A stretch of 64,000 nucleotides of DNA from the NCBI RefSeq assembly GCF_947497125.1, contig NZ_CANMFI010000001.1, positions 62,001 through 126,000 of the forward strand. Reading direction: 5' to 3'. Position numbers and translations under genes: made by a program. Position 1 is the first letter of the stretch; the number at the start of each line of letters is the position of its first letter. The stretch is from an uncultured Polaribacter sp. GTDB lineage: Bacteria > Bacteroidota > Bacteroidia > Flavobacteriales > Flavobacteriaceae. The notes under the pieces are model-generated. The model saw nothing but the letters and a program-made list of their open reading frames with translations. It was not told where the DNA came from and made no database searches. Of the stretch, positions 8,926 through 18,488 are shown piece after piece.

Positions 8926-10835
8926 TATGCTTTTAAATTAAATCTTACAGAAAGTACCTCTTGAATTTCTCTAATAGGCTTAAAAGTTCTTTTCAGTTTT
9001 AATTTTTCTTCTTTTGTTAAAGATTCTAACTGAATAAATTTGCCAGAATCGTTATGCAATATTCCTTGTTTGGTTTTAAATTTTAATAAAGCTTTAAATG
9101 CATAGGAACAAGATTGATATAACTCTTTGTTTTGTGGCTCCAATTCTGCTAACCTTTCAAAACGTTGTGCAGTATTATTAATTTCAGAAATATTTTTTGA
9201 TAAAACTAGAAGTCTAGCAGCATTAATTAACGGCATTAAGGCTCTTTTCTTTATGTTAAATGAATCTTTTTTATCACCATTATTTTCTACTAAAAATTGT
9301 TTAAAAAAACCTAGAGGAGACGGACTGGCAATGGCTTCTTTACCCAGATACATAAATAATAAGTTTCTTTCATTTAGCGTTTTAAAAATACTCTTTGTTA
9401 ATTCTTTTGCCATAGAACTTTTTCCGTAAATATGGTTGTAATCAAAGAAAATTGAAGATAATAAAATAGCTTTTTCATCAACATTAATAATCCAATTGTT
9501 AAATTGGTTTTTCCATTCAGTTAAAGATAAACACCATTTAGGGTTGCTAGCCATCATCTCTGCAGGACAATATTCATATCCAATTTTATGAAGATATTTT
9601 GTTATATGACCTGCTAATTTTAAGAAATAATTTTTGGTTTCTTCAAGTTGATTTTTATCTACATCTTCAAAAATTAAAGCATTATCCTGGTCTGTATATA
9701 AAAGTTGCTCTTTTCTTCCTTGACTACCTAGGGCTAACCAAGAAAATTCTACAGGCGGAGGAGTATCCATCTTTTTTAAAGAAAGTTCAATAACTCGAAT
9801 TGTTACTCCGTCGTTTATTTCCGAAATAATTTTAGAAATATGAGATAACGGTATATTTTGTTCTAAATAAGATTTTAGAAGTTGGTTTGCCTTGTTTCTA
9901 GTGTTTCTAATTTCCTTTATTTTTTTAGCACGTTTAATTTCTTTTAAAATAACCGTAGGATTGTTTCCTAACGAGGCTAAAACATCATGATTTGTTAAAA
10001 TACCAATTAATTTAGAGTTACTTGTGCCGTCTTCTGTAATACACAAATGGCCAACATTATGTTTAATCATTTGTAACTGAGCATCTAAAACAGTAAGGTT
10101 TTTTGATTGTGTAATAACTGGAGATGACATAATCTTTTTTACGGATGCATCAATTGGAAAAAGACCTGTTGCAATTTTGTTTTTAATATCGCTATTTGTG
10201 ATAATTCCTATAGGCATACATGCTTCATCAACCACAACTATACAACCAATTTTTTGAGTACTCATTTTTATAGCAGCTTCTTTTATGGTCGATTTTACAC
10301 TGCATTTTAATGGTTTTTTTGTGTAATTAACAGAATGTAAATTGGTAGTTGCTAAATTATCTTTTGTAATATAATCTGTAAATACATTATTATTTTGTTC
10401 ACTTGTGTAGGGGTCAAAAGATTTTGAAGCAAATGAGGTTATAAGATATTTATTAACTTTTATATTGTTTTCAATTTCGGTTTCAAAAATAGTAATAGGA
10501 ATACCATAAACGATAGATTCTTCATTTGCAATGGCATCTAATAAATAGTTTTCTTTACTAATTAAAGGTCTTAGGCCAAATACATCTCCACCATCACAAG
10601 TATCAATTAGTGTTTTCTCGTTTTCTGAATTTTTGTATAAGCTAATACCATCATTTCTTACTACATAAAAATGGTTATGATTTGTATCATTCTGATTAAA
10701 AAGAACTTTCCCTTTTTCTAAATATATAATTTTTACTTCCGAAGCTATTTCTAGAACTTTACTCTTAGATAATAAATTAAAAGGAGGGAAATCTTTTAAG
10801 AAGTCAAAAACACGTTCTGCAATGGTATTTTTCAT
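8925..10835 (-). CDS. CNB-CBS-DUF294 putative nucleotidyltransferase
   Basis: 636 residues in four modules: a cyclic-nucleotide-binding-type domain (about 15-140), a CBS pair (about 170-295) that probably binds an adenine nucleotide, a DUF294 nucleotidyltransferase core with GSQGRKE from Gly370 and the metal-binding pair Asp382/Asp384 in TDQDN, and an all-helical DUF294 C-terminal domain (about 500-636). The layout resembles GlnD-like signal transducers, so it may modify a protein in response to nucleotide levels; no substrate is known to me. It follows the Nudix gene by 2 bases and is coupled to the exonuclease gene. Nearness to acs suggests a link to acetate or energy signalling. Confidence 0.88.
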   Translation of the reverse strand: MKNTIAERVFDFLKDFPPFNLLSKSKVLEIASEVKIIYLEKGKVLFNQNDTNHNHFYVVRNDGISLYKNSENEKTLIDTCDGGDVFGLRPLISKENYLLDAIANEESIVYGIPITIFETEIENNIKVNKYLITSFASKSFDPYTSEQNNNVFTDYITKDNLATTNLHSVNYTKKPLKCSVKSTIKEAAIKMSTQKIGCIVVVDEACMPIGIITNSDIKNKIATGLFPIDASVKKIMSSPVITQSKNLTVLDAQLQMIKHNVGHLCITEDGTSNSKLIGILTNHDVLASLGNNPTVILKEIKRAKKIKEIRNTRNKANQLLKSYLEQNIPLSHISKIISEINDGVTIRVIELSLKKMDTPPPVEFSWLALGSQGRKEQLLYTDQDNALIFEDVDKNQLEETKNYFLKLAGHITKYLHKIGYEYCPAEMMASNPKWCLSLTEWKNQFNNWIINVDEKAILLSSIFFDYNHIYGKSSMAKELTKSIFKTLNERNLLFMYLGKEAIASPSPLGFFKQFLVENNGDKKDSFNIKKRALMPLINAARLLVLSKNISEINNTAQRFERLAELEPQNKELYQSCSYAFKALLKFKTKQGILHNDSGKFIQLESLTKEEKLKLKRTFKPIREIQEVLSVRFNLKA

Positions 10836-10837
10836 CT

Positions 10838-11380
10838 TTATTTTATTTGTTGATGAATTTTGTTATAGACACTACAATAATACTCATGAAACTCAGAAAG
10901 CAATACGTTTTCTAACTTTTTAGTATTTATTAAGGTTGATAGTTCAAACAGTTGAATGGCGTCTACTTCTTCTTTTTGAATTGATAATTCGGAAATAGAA
11001 ACTTTAAGTTCAGCCATAAATACATGATGGTGTTCGTTGTCTATAATTCCGTTTTTATGACTAATTTGATGAATTCTTGTGCCAATTTTAATGAGGTCTT
11101 TTGTTTCTAATTGTAAACCAATTTCTTCAAAAACCTCTCTTTTGGCTGCGTTTATAATAGTCTCTCCGGCACCAATATGGCCTGCTACAGAAATATCCCA
11201 CAACCCCGGAAACACCTTTTTTGTAAGAGCTCTTTTTTGCAGTACTATTTTTTCATCAGCAGTAAACAACCAAATATGCACTGTTGCATGAAACCAACCA
11301 TTTTTATGAGCTTCAGACTTTAAAGCAGTTTTGCCAGTTGGTTTTCCTTCTGCAGTTAAGATGTCTATGAGTTCGTCCAT
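10838..11380 (-). CDS. Nudix hydrolase, YfcD/IDI-like
   Basis: 180 residues with a complete Nudix box (G-x5-E-x7-REVFEEIGL) beginning at GHIGAGE. The N-terminal part resembles YfcD and isopentenyl-diphosphate isomerase-like Nudix proteins. It would hydrolyse a nucleoside-diphosphate derivative or isomerise isopentenyl diphosphate; the sequence alone does not settle which. It is first in a tight reverse operon with the DUF294 protein and the exonuclease. A hairpin repeat lies immediately upstream. Confidence 0.85.
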   Translation of the reverse strand: MDELIDILTAEGKPTGKTALKSEAHKNGWFHATVHIWLFTADEKIVLQKRALTKKVFPGLWDISVAGHIGAGETIINAAKREVFEEIGLQLETKDLIKIGTRIHQISHKNGIIDNEHHHVFMAELKVSISELSIQKEEVDAIQLFELSTLINTKKLENVLLSEFHEYYCSVYNKIHQQIK

Positions 11381-11386
11381 ATATAA

Positions 11387-11425
11387 AATTATGAATTACG
11401 AATTATGAATTCGTAATTCATAATT
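11387..11425. repeat. AATTACGAATT-type hairpin repeat
   Basis: Perfect 16-base arms (AATTATGAATTACGAA and its complement) around a 7-base loop. It fills the spacer between the M42 peptidase and the Nudix gene, so it could terminate peptidase transcription. Related sequence (AATTACGAATTACGAATT) occurs between def and ruvX at 29535-29552, which suggests a dispersed low-complexity repeat. Confidence 0.65.
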
Positions 11426-11433
11426 AGATTTTT

Positions 11434-12522
11434 TTATTCAAAATAAGAAAACGTTTCTCCGTCTTTAATATTTAATAAGGTTTCGTAAATCATTTTAATT
11501 ACATTTTCTACATCTTCTCTATGCACCATTTCTACAGTGGTATGCATGTATCTTAAAGGTAAAGAAATTAAAGCAGAGGCAACACCACCATTACTGTATG
11601 CAAAAGCATCTGTGTCTGTACCTGTAGCTCTAGACAATGCAGAACGCTGAAAAGGAATTTTTTTAGCCTCGGCAGTTTCTGTAATTAAATCTCGTAATTT
11701 TTGTTGCACAGCTGGTGCATATGCAATAACAGGTCCTTTTCCTATTTCTAAATGTCCCGCAGATTTTTTATCTATCATTGGTGTGGTTGTGTCGTGGGTT
11801 ACATCGGTAACAATGGCAACATTTGGTTTTATGGTTTGTGTAATCATTTCTGCACCTCTCAAACCAATTTCTTCTTGTACAGAGTTGGTAATGTACAAGC
11901 CAAAAGGAAGTTTAATATTGTTCTCTTTTAAAAGTCGACCAACTTCGGCAATCATAAAGCCACCCATTCTGTTATCTAAAGCTCTACAAACAAATTTGTT
12001 TTTGTTTAAAATATGGAATTCATCTGGGTAGGTTATAACACAACCCACGTGTATTCCCAAAGCTTCTACTTCTTCTTTAGTAGCACAACCCGTATCTATT
12101 GTAATGTTATCTGGTTTTGGTGCTTGCTCATTTGCTTTGTCTCTTGTGTGTATTGCTGGCCAACCAAAAACACCTTTTACAATACCGTTTTTAGTATGGA
12201 TATTTACAATTTTACTAGGTGCTATTTGATGATCTGAGCCTCCGTTTCTGATTACATATATCAATCCGTTATCAGAAATATAATTTACATACCAAGAAAT
12301 TTCATCTGCATGTCCTTCAATTACAACTTTGTATTTTGCGTCTGGATTGATAACCCCAACTGCAGAACCATAGGTATCGGTAATAAATTCGTCTACATAA
12401 GGCTTTAGGTAATCCATCCAGATTTTCTGTCCTTCCCATTCATAGCCAGTAGGAGCGGCATTGTTTAAATATTTTTCTAAAAAGTCTAAAGATTTTTTAT
12501 TTAAAATTGATTTTGTTGCCAT
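11434..12522 (-). CDS. M42 family metallopeptidase (glutamyl aminopeptidase/endoglucanase M type)
   Basis: 362 residues from the chosen ATG. Visible features are EGHADEISWYV (first metal ligand region), the DNRMGG motif, VQEEIGLRGA (catalytic Glu pair), and C-terminal TDTDAF and PLRYMHTTVE. These are typical of dodecameric cobalt/zinc aminopeptidases that degrade short peptides in the cytoplasm. A 22-residue upstream extension is lysine-rich and unlike family N termini, so the internal ATG is preferred. It is divergent from the ABC ATPase gene. Confidence 0.9.
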   Translation of the reverse strand: MATKSILNKKSLDFLEKYLNNAAPTGYEWEGQKIWMDYLKPYVDEFITDTYGSAVGVINPDAKYKVVIEGHADEISWYVNYISDNGLIYVIRNGGSDHQIAPSKIVNIHTKNGIVKGVFGWPAIHTRDKANEQAPKPDNITIDTGCATKEEVEALGIHVGCVITYPDEFHILNKNKFVCRALDNRMGGFMIAEVGRLLKENNIKLPFGLYITNSVQEEIGLRGAEMITQTIKPNVAIVTDVTHDTTTPMIDKKSAGHLEIGKGPVIAYAPAVQQKLRDLITETAEAKKIPFQRSALSRATGTDTDAFAYSNGGVASALISLPLRYMHTTVEMVHREDVENVIKMIYETLLNIKDGETFSYFE

Positions 12523-12672
12523 TTTATATAATTTTATAAATGTTTTGTTTTTCTTTGTTTCTGTAAAAATAAAACCATTTTTTATCATTTACATTAAAAA
12601 AATCATAAAAAACTGTAACAAAAGTGCTTACTTTTACACAAACCAGATACTAATTTTTTTAAAAACAAAAAT

Positions 12673-13569
12673 ATGAAGCTAGTAATAGAAAATTTAACCA
12701 AGACTTATAAGAATGGCGTAAAAGCAATAGACAATCTAAGTATAGAAATTGGCACAGGTATGTTTGGTTTGCTTGGGCCTAATGGTGCAGGAAAATCTTC
12801 TTTAATGAGAACGATTGCAACATTACAAAGTCCGGATTCTGGTAAAATTACCTTTGGCGATATTGATGTTTTAGAAGACAACATGTCTTTAAGAAAAGTA
12901 TTGGGGTATTTGCCGCAATCTTTTGGGGTATATCCAAAAATGTCTGCACAAGATTTGTTAGATTATTTTGCTACTTTAAAAGGTATTTCTAAAGTATCTG
13001 ACAGAAAAGCAATTGTAAAAGAAGTTTTAGAAATTACCAATTTATACGATGTAAGAAATAAACATGTTGCAGGTTATTCTGGTGGTATGAAGCAGCGTTT
13101 TGGTATTGCACAACTGCTTTTAAACAACCCGAAATTAATTATTGTTGATGAACCAACTGCTGGTTTAGATCCTGCAGAGAGACATCGTTTCTTAAATGTT
13201 TTACGAGAGGTTGGTACCAATACAACGGTCATTTTTTCGACACATATTGTAGAAGATGTAAAAGAGTTGTGTAATGAAATGGCTATTTTAAATGGAGGTA
13301 AAATATTAAAACATACCACACCGCAAGAAGCAACAAAAGAAATTGAAAATACCATCTGGACCAAGGTAATTAAAAGAGAAGAGTTAGAAGATAATGAGCT
13401 GAAATTTAATATTTTATCATCAAACTACAATCAAGACAATTCGTTAAATATTAGAGTGCATTCCGAAGAAAAACCATCCGAAGATTTTGTTGCAGCAACA
13501 CCACAATTAGATGATGTTTATTTTATAGCGTTAAAACAAGATGAACCTGTTTTAGCAAGTTTAAGTTAG
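12673..13569 (+). CDS. ABC transporter ATP-binding protein
   Basis: 298 residues. Walker A GPNGAGKSS, Q-loop YLPQSFG, signature YSGGMKQR, Walker B LIIVDEPTAG and the switch His in STHIV are all present. A C-terminal extension of about 80 residues is of the kind seen in ABC-2-type export ATPases. The following gene encodes a very long ABC-2-like permease fused to an aminopeptidase and is the likely partner. The spacer between them is 114 bases and holds no clear terminator. Confidence 0.93.
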   Translation: MKLVIENLTKTYKNGVKAIDNLSIEIGTGMFGLLGPNGAGKSSLMRTIATLQSPDSGKITFGDIDVLEDNMSLRKVLGYLPQSFGVYPKMSAQDLLDYFATLKGISKVSDRKAIVKEVLEITNLYDVRNKHVAGYSGGMKQRFGIAQLLLNNPKLIIVDEPTAGLDPAERHRFLNVLREVGTNTTVIFSTHIVEDVKELCNEMAILNGGKILKHTTPQEATKEIENTIWTKVIKREELEDNELKFNILSSNYNQDNSLNIRVHSEEKPSEDFVAATPQLDDVYFIALKQDEPVLASLS

Positions 13570-13683
13570 TTGTAAGTTTTTAAAAGAAATACGTTTTTTA
13601 TGTTTCTTTTTTTTGGAGAAATTTTAAACACAAATAAAACTAGCAATTACACATTTTAACAGTACAACTTTTACACAAATTTT

Positions 13684-16600
13684 ATGTTTTTAACAATTTT
13701 TAAACAAGAATTAAAATATTGGTTTTCTAAACCAGCATTTTATATTTACATAAGTATTTTTATCATTTTAGCCTTCTTTTTATCGGCAGCATCTGCTGGT
13801 TTTTTTGATAGCATAACAGCAACTACAGGTTCTTCTAGAATTGTAAATTCGCCCATAGGTGTTTCTAGTTTGTTTAATGCGTTAACCATTTTTATATTCT
13901 TTTTATTTCCGTCTATTGTTGGCGTTTCTGTTTTTAGAGATTTTAAAAGTGAAATGCATACCATATTATATTCGTACCCTTTTACCAAGGCAAATTATTT
14001 ATTTGCAAAGTTTTTTAGTTCAATAGTCGTTGTTTCAATTATTGTGTTTTCTATTGCATTGGGTATGATTATTGGGTTCCGTTTTCCGGGTACAAATTCA
14101 GATATTGTTGGCGCTTTTAATGCAATTACCTATTTGCAAACTTATGTTGTATTTATTTTACCAAATGTTTTGTTATTTGGTGCTATTGTTTTTGCAGTAG
14201 TTGCTTTTACAAGAAACATTGCTGCAGGTTTTATAACGGTAATTATTTTAATGTTTGGGCAGGGAGTTTTAGAAAGTTTACTTTCTGAACCAGAGCATAG
14301 AACATTGGCTGCAATTTTAGATCCTTTTGGTGCAGCTGCGTCTAATTATTACACAAAATATTGGACACCCGCTGAGCAGAACGAATTGCAAATACCGCTA
14401 AAAGAAATGATTGTTTACAATCGTTTATTATGGTTGGCAATAGCCTCTTTAATTTTTGGTTTGGTGTATAAGTTTTTTACATTTAGCCAGAATGCAATTT
14501 CTATTTCCTTTAAAAAACAAAGGGCAGAAAGAGTAACAAAAACTAATTTTAGTGGTATAACTAGAATTAAATTACCAAAAGTAGCATATAATTTTTCTAC
14601 TTCTCAAAATTTAAAGACAACGTGGCAATTATCAAACATAGATTTTAGGTACATAATAAAAAGCTGGCCTTTTATATCGATTGTTTTAGTGGGTCTTGTG
14701 CTTATTGTAGTAACACTCTCTGAGGTTGGTAATATTTTTGGTACTTCTACATTACCAGTAACCTGGAAAACCTTGAGTTTAAGTTCGGTTTTCTTTGCCT
14801 CTATAAATATTTGTACGTTTTTATACGCAGGTATGTTAGTGCATAGAGCAAAAATTGCAAAAATTAATCATTTGGTAGATGCAACACCAATTCCGAATTG
14901 GACTCTTTTATTCTCCAAACTAATAGCTTTGATAAAAATGCAGCTAATTTTATTGGCGGTTATTATGTTTGCGGGTGTTTTATTTCAAATGTATAAAGGA
15001 TTCTATAATTTTGAAATTGGGCACTATCTTTTTGAACTTTATTTTTTAAACTTTGCAAGCCTTTTAATTTGGGCATTATTATCTATATTTATTCAAACCT
15101 TAATTGGCAACCCTTATTTAGGACTATTTGTTTTGTTGGTAATATCTATCGGAATGCCATTTTTATCTTTGGCAGGGATAGAGCAAGCAATTTTTAAATT
15201 TAATCAAGGTCCTGGTTATAATTATTCTGATATGAATGGTTATGGTGTTTTACAGCCTTATTTAACGTATAAATTGTATTGGCTTTTAGGCGGTCTTATT
15301 TTATTAGTCGTTTCTTTTTTATTCTGGGTGCGCGGTATACCGAATTCTTTTGTAGAAAGGTTTACCATTGCTAGAAGAAGATTTAAAGGCGTTGCACTAA
15401 TTAGTTTTATGTTTTTGATGAGTGCCTTTTTAGCATTCGGAATTTCAATTTATGCAGCTACCGGAACTAAGCTTAAAAGAACATCTTCTAAAGAAGCAGA
15501 ACTAAGAAGCGTTAATTGGGAAAAAGACTATAAAAAATATGAAAATTATGCTCAACCAAGAATTGTTGGGGTTACTACTGATGTAAATATTTTTCCTAAT
15601 AAAAATATGTTCGATGCTGCCGCTACTTTTACCTTGGTAAATAAAACAGATAAAGCAATAGATACGCTATTTTTAAATCATAATTCTTTAGAGAGTACCT
15701 TTAAATTTAACAAGCCAAACACTTTAGTTTTAGAAGATACTATTCAGCATTTCGATATGTATCACTTTAAAGATAAAATTTTACCAGGAGATAGTTTACA
15801 ACTATCATTAACCATAAAAAGTAAGCAAAATACTATTTACAGAAGAAACTCATCCGTAAGAAAAAACGGGACATTTATTAGTAATTTTTCAATGTTTCCT
15901 TCTTTAGGGTATTCTTCTCAAGGAGAATTAAGAGACGATAAAACAAGAGAGAAATACAATTTACCCAAAAATAATTTACGTCCTCATCCTTCAGATTCTT
16001 TGGCCTTAAATAATACGTATATTTCTAAAGATTCTGATTGGATAGACTTCGAGGCAACGGTTTCTACATCCGAAGATCAAATAGCCATTGCGCCAGGTTA
16101 TTTACAAAAAGAATGGGTTGCAAATGGGCGTAAGTATTTCCATTATAAAATGGATAGTAAAATGTTAAATTTCTATGCATTTAACTCTGCCAGATATGAA
16201 GTAAAAAAAGAAATTTGGAACGGAATTAGTTTAGAAATTTACTATCACAAACCACATACTTATAATTTAGATAGAATGATGAAGGGAATGAAAGCTTCCT
16301 TAAAATACAATGCAGATAATTTTAGTCCGTATCAACATAAGCAATTAAGAATTTTAGAATTTCCGAGAACGCAGGGTACTTTTGCACAATCTTTTGCAAA
16401 TACAATTCCGTTTTCTGAAGGCTTTGGATTTATTGCAGATGTGGATGATAAAAATGATGATGGTGTAGATTATCCTTTTGCGGTTACCGTGCATGAAGTA
16501 GCACATCAATGGTGGGCGCATCAAGTTATTGGAGCCGATGTTTTAGGTGCAACCATGTTGTCTGAAAGTTTGTCTGAATATGTTGCGTTAAAAGTATTAG

Positions 16601-17334
16601 AGCATCAACAAGGAAAAGAAAAAATGCGAACTTTTTTAAAGAAAGCCTTAGATGATTATTTATTACAGAGAACCCTAGAAAGAAAAAGAGAAAATGCTTT
16701 AATGTACAATGATGGGCAAGGGTATATTCGCTACCAAAAAGGCTCTTTGGTGTTTTATGCTCTAAGTGATTATATTGGTGAAGAGAAGTTGAATGGCGCC
16801 TTAAAAAAATATGTAGAAAAAGTGGCCTTTCAAGAAGCACCATATACAACATCTGTAGAAATGGTAAACCACATAAAAGCAGTTACACCAGACACGTTGC
16901 AGTATGTAATTAAAGACATGTTTGAAACCATTACTTTATATAGAAATAGAATTTTAGAGGTAAAATATACCGAATTAGAAAACGGTAAATATGAAGTAGA
17001 AATAGCATTTGAAGTATCTAAATATAGAAACGACGAAAAAGGAAAGCGTTATTATGGAGAGCAAGTTGGCGACACTTTGTCTTATAAAACAGACAAAATG
17101 AAAAAACCAATTTTATCGGTGCCATTGGCAGATTATATAGACCTTGGTATTTTTACAGAGGTAGAAGTTGATGGTAAAAAAATAGAGAAAGTGCTTTATT
17201 TACAAAAACATAAAATTACAGAAATTAACAATAAAGTAATTATTATTGTTGATGAGAAGCCTGTTGAGGTTGGTGTAGATCCTTTTAATAAATTAATTGA
17301 CACACAATCTGAAGACAATAGAAGAAGATTGTAA
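13684..17334 (+). CDS. ABC-2-type permease fused to M1 family aminopeptidase
   Basis: 1216 residues. The first about 600 carry two sets of about six membrane helices in ABC-2 permease style. The rest is an extracytoplasmic gluzincin domain with zinc motif HEVAH at 937-941 and third ligand Glu961 in SESLSEY, one residue further away than in classical M1 enzymes. It presumably pairs with the upstream ATPase. Proteins of this layout are annotated as ABC transporter permease/M1 aminopeptidase in Bacteroidota. A role coupling peptide cleavage with transport is inference; the peptidase may instead be the effector and the transporter its regulator. Confidence 0.88.
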   Translation: MFLTIFKQELKYWFSKPAFYIYISIFIILAFFLSAASAGFFDSITATTGSSRIVNSPIGVSSLFNALTIFIFFLFPSIVGVSVFRDFKSEMHTILYSYPFTKANYLFAKFFSSIVVVSIIVFSIALGMIIGFRFPGTNSDIVGAFNAITYLQTYVVFILPNVLLFGAIVFAVVAFTRNIAAGFITVIILMFGQGVLESLLSEPEHRTLAAILDPFGAAASNYYTKYWTPAEQNELQIPLKEMIVYNRLLWLAIASLIFGLVYKFFTFSQNAISISFKKQRAERVTKTNFSGITRIKLPKVAYNFSTSQNLKTTWQLSNIDFRYIIKSWPFISIVLVGLVLIVVTLSEVGNIFGTSTLPVTWKTLSLSSVFFASINICTFLYAGMLVHRAKIAKINHLVDATPIPNWTLLFSKLIALIKMQLILLAVIMFAGVLFQMYKGFYNFEIGHYLFELYFLNFASLLIWALLSIFIQTLIGNPYLGLFVLLVISIGMPFLSLAGIEQAIFKFNQGPGYNYSDMNGYGVLQPYLTYKLYWLLGGLILLVVSFLFWVRGIPNSFVERFTIARRRFKGVALISFMFLMSAFLAFGISIYAATGTKLKRTSSKEAELRSVNWEKDYKKYENYAQPRIVGVTTDVNIFPNKNMFDAAATFTLVNKTDKAIDTLFLNHNSLESTFKFNKPNTLVLEDTIQHFDMYHFKDKILPGDSLQLSLTIKSKQNTIYRRNSSVRKNGTFISNFSMFPSLGYSSQGELRDDKTREKYNLPKNNLRPHPSDSLALNNTYISKDSDWIDFEATVSTSEDQIAIAPGYLQKEWVANGRKYFHYKMDSKMLNFYAFNSARYEVKKEIWNGISLEIYYHKPHTYNLDRMMKGMKASLKYNADNFSPYQHKQLRILEFPRTQGTFAQSFANTIPFSEGFGFIADVDDKNDDGVDYPFAVTVHEVAHQWWAHQVIGADVLGATMLSESLSEYVALKVLEHQQGKEKMRTFLKKALDDYLLQRTLERKRENALMYNDGQGYIRYQKGSLVFYALSDYIGEEKLNGALKKYVEKVAFQEAPYTTSVEMVNHIKAVTPDTLQYVIKDMFETITLYRNRILEVKYTELENGKYEVEIAFEVSKYRNDEKGKRYYGEQVGDTLSYKTDKMKKPILSVPLADYIDLGIFTEVEVDGKKIEKVLYLQKHKITEINNKVIIIVDEKPVEVGVDPFNKLIDTQSEDNRRRL

Positions 17335-17385
17335 TTTTTTATAGAACAAATTTACCTGTTGTATTTCTGATTTAATATTAGTTGA

Positions 17386-18477
17386 ATGAAAAACCTTTTT
17401 TTATACAGTATTATTAGTTTATTTTTTGTTGGTTGTAACAAACAAAAAACAGCAACAGTTACTCAGCTAAATTTTTTAGATGAGTTTGTTATAAAAGATT
17501 CGTTATTGTTTAAAAATGACCTGATAGGCGGCTTATCTGGGGTAGATTATGCAAACGGAATGTATTATTTTGTAGTTGATGATGCTATAAAACCACGTTT
17601 TTTAAAAGCAAATATTAGCATTGAACAACAAAAAATTAAGAGTATTAATTTTGAAAACAGCATTTTATTAAACGATTCTTTAACAAGTTTTTACAAAGAA
17701 AATAGCCTCGATTTAGAATCTATTTTTGTTGATGAAACTACACAAGAAATTAATTTTATTAGCGAAGGATCAATCAAAAACTATAAAAAACCACTGGTTT
17801 TTAAAACAAATTTACAAGGACAGTTTTTAAGAAGCTTCGAGTTGCCATTATCGTTTCAAAAATTAGAAAACATACAACATAATGCTGTTTTTGAAGGGTC
17901 TGCAAAGTCATTTGATGCAAACGGTTTTTGGGTAGCTATGGAAGGTGTTTTAAAAAAAGATGGAGTAGAGGCAACGTTTAAAAGAACAGTATCGCCAGTA
18001 AGAATTACCTATTTTGATAATAATTCTGGTTTAGCAACCAAGCAATTTGCTTATCAACTAGAAAACATTACCAAACCAGCTAAAGGCAATATTAATTTAA
18101 ATGGAGTTACCGCTATTTTAGAATATGCTAAAAATAAGTTTTTTATAGTAGAAAGAACTTACCAAAGTGGCTATGGATCGCATGGTAATATTGTAAGAAT
18201 ATTTGATGCTCATGTAGATGACCAAGTAACAGATGTTTTAAAGTTAGAAACACTTAACGGACACGGTTTTACTCCCTTAAAGAAGCGATTGTTATTAGAT
18301 TTTGATACTTTAAGAAATAATTTAACAGATTCAATTGTCGATAATATAGAAGGTATTACATTTGGCCCTAACTTAAAGAACGGTTCTAAAACGTTGTTAT
18401 TAGTTTCTGATGATAATTTTCAGAAATATGGTAAGCAACTTACCCAATTTATTTTGCTAGAAGTTGCAACTAATTAA
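17386..18477 (+). CDS. Phytase-like esterase-family lipoprotein
   Basis: 363 residues with a lipoprotein signal (hydrophobic stretch ending in the lipobox FFVGC, Cys17), so it is probably anchored in the outer membrane. Features such as GLSGVDY near the start, DLESIF, GSHGNIV and DNIEGITFGP match the esterase-like activity of phytase family (beta-propeller fold). The substrate is not known. It starts 52 bases after the permease-peptidase gene and is followed after 11 bases by the DUF6913-like gene. Confidence 0.8.
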   Translation: MKNLFLYSIISLFFVGCNKQKTATVTQLNFLDEFVIKDSLLFKNDLIGGLSGVDYANGMYYFVVDDAIKPRFLKANISIEQQKIKSINFENSILLNDSLTSFYKENSLDLESIFVDETTQEINFISEGSIKNYKKPLVFKTNLQGQFLRSFELPLSFQKLENIQHNAVFEGSAKSFDANGFWVAMEGVLKKDGVEATFKRTVSPVRITYFDNNSGLATKQFAYQLENITKPAKGNINLNGVTAILEYAKNKFFIVERTYQSGYGSHGNIVRIFDAHVDDQVTDVLKLETLNGHGFTPLKKRLLLDFDTLRNNLTDSIVDNIEGITFGPNLKNGSKTLLLVSDDNFQKYGKQLTQFILLEVATN

Positions 18478-18488
18478 TTTTATTTTAA

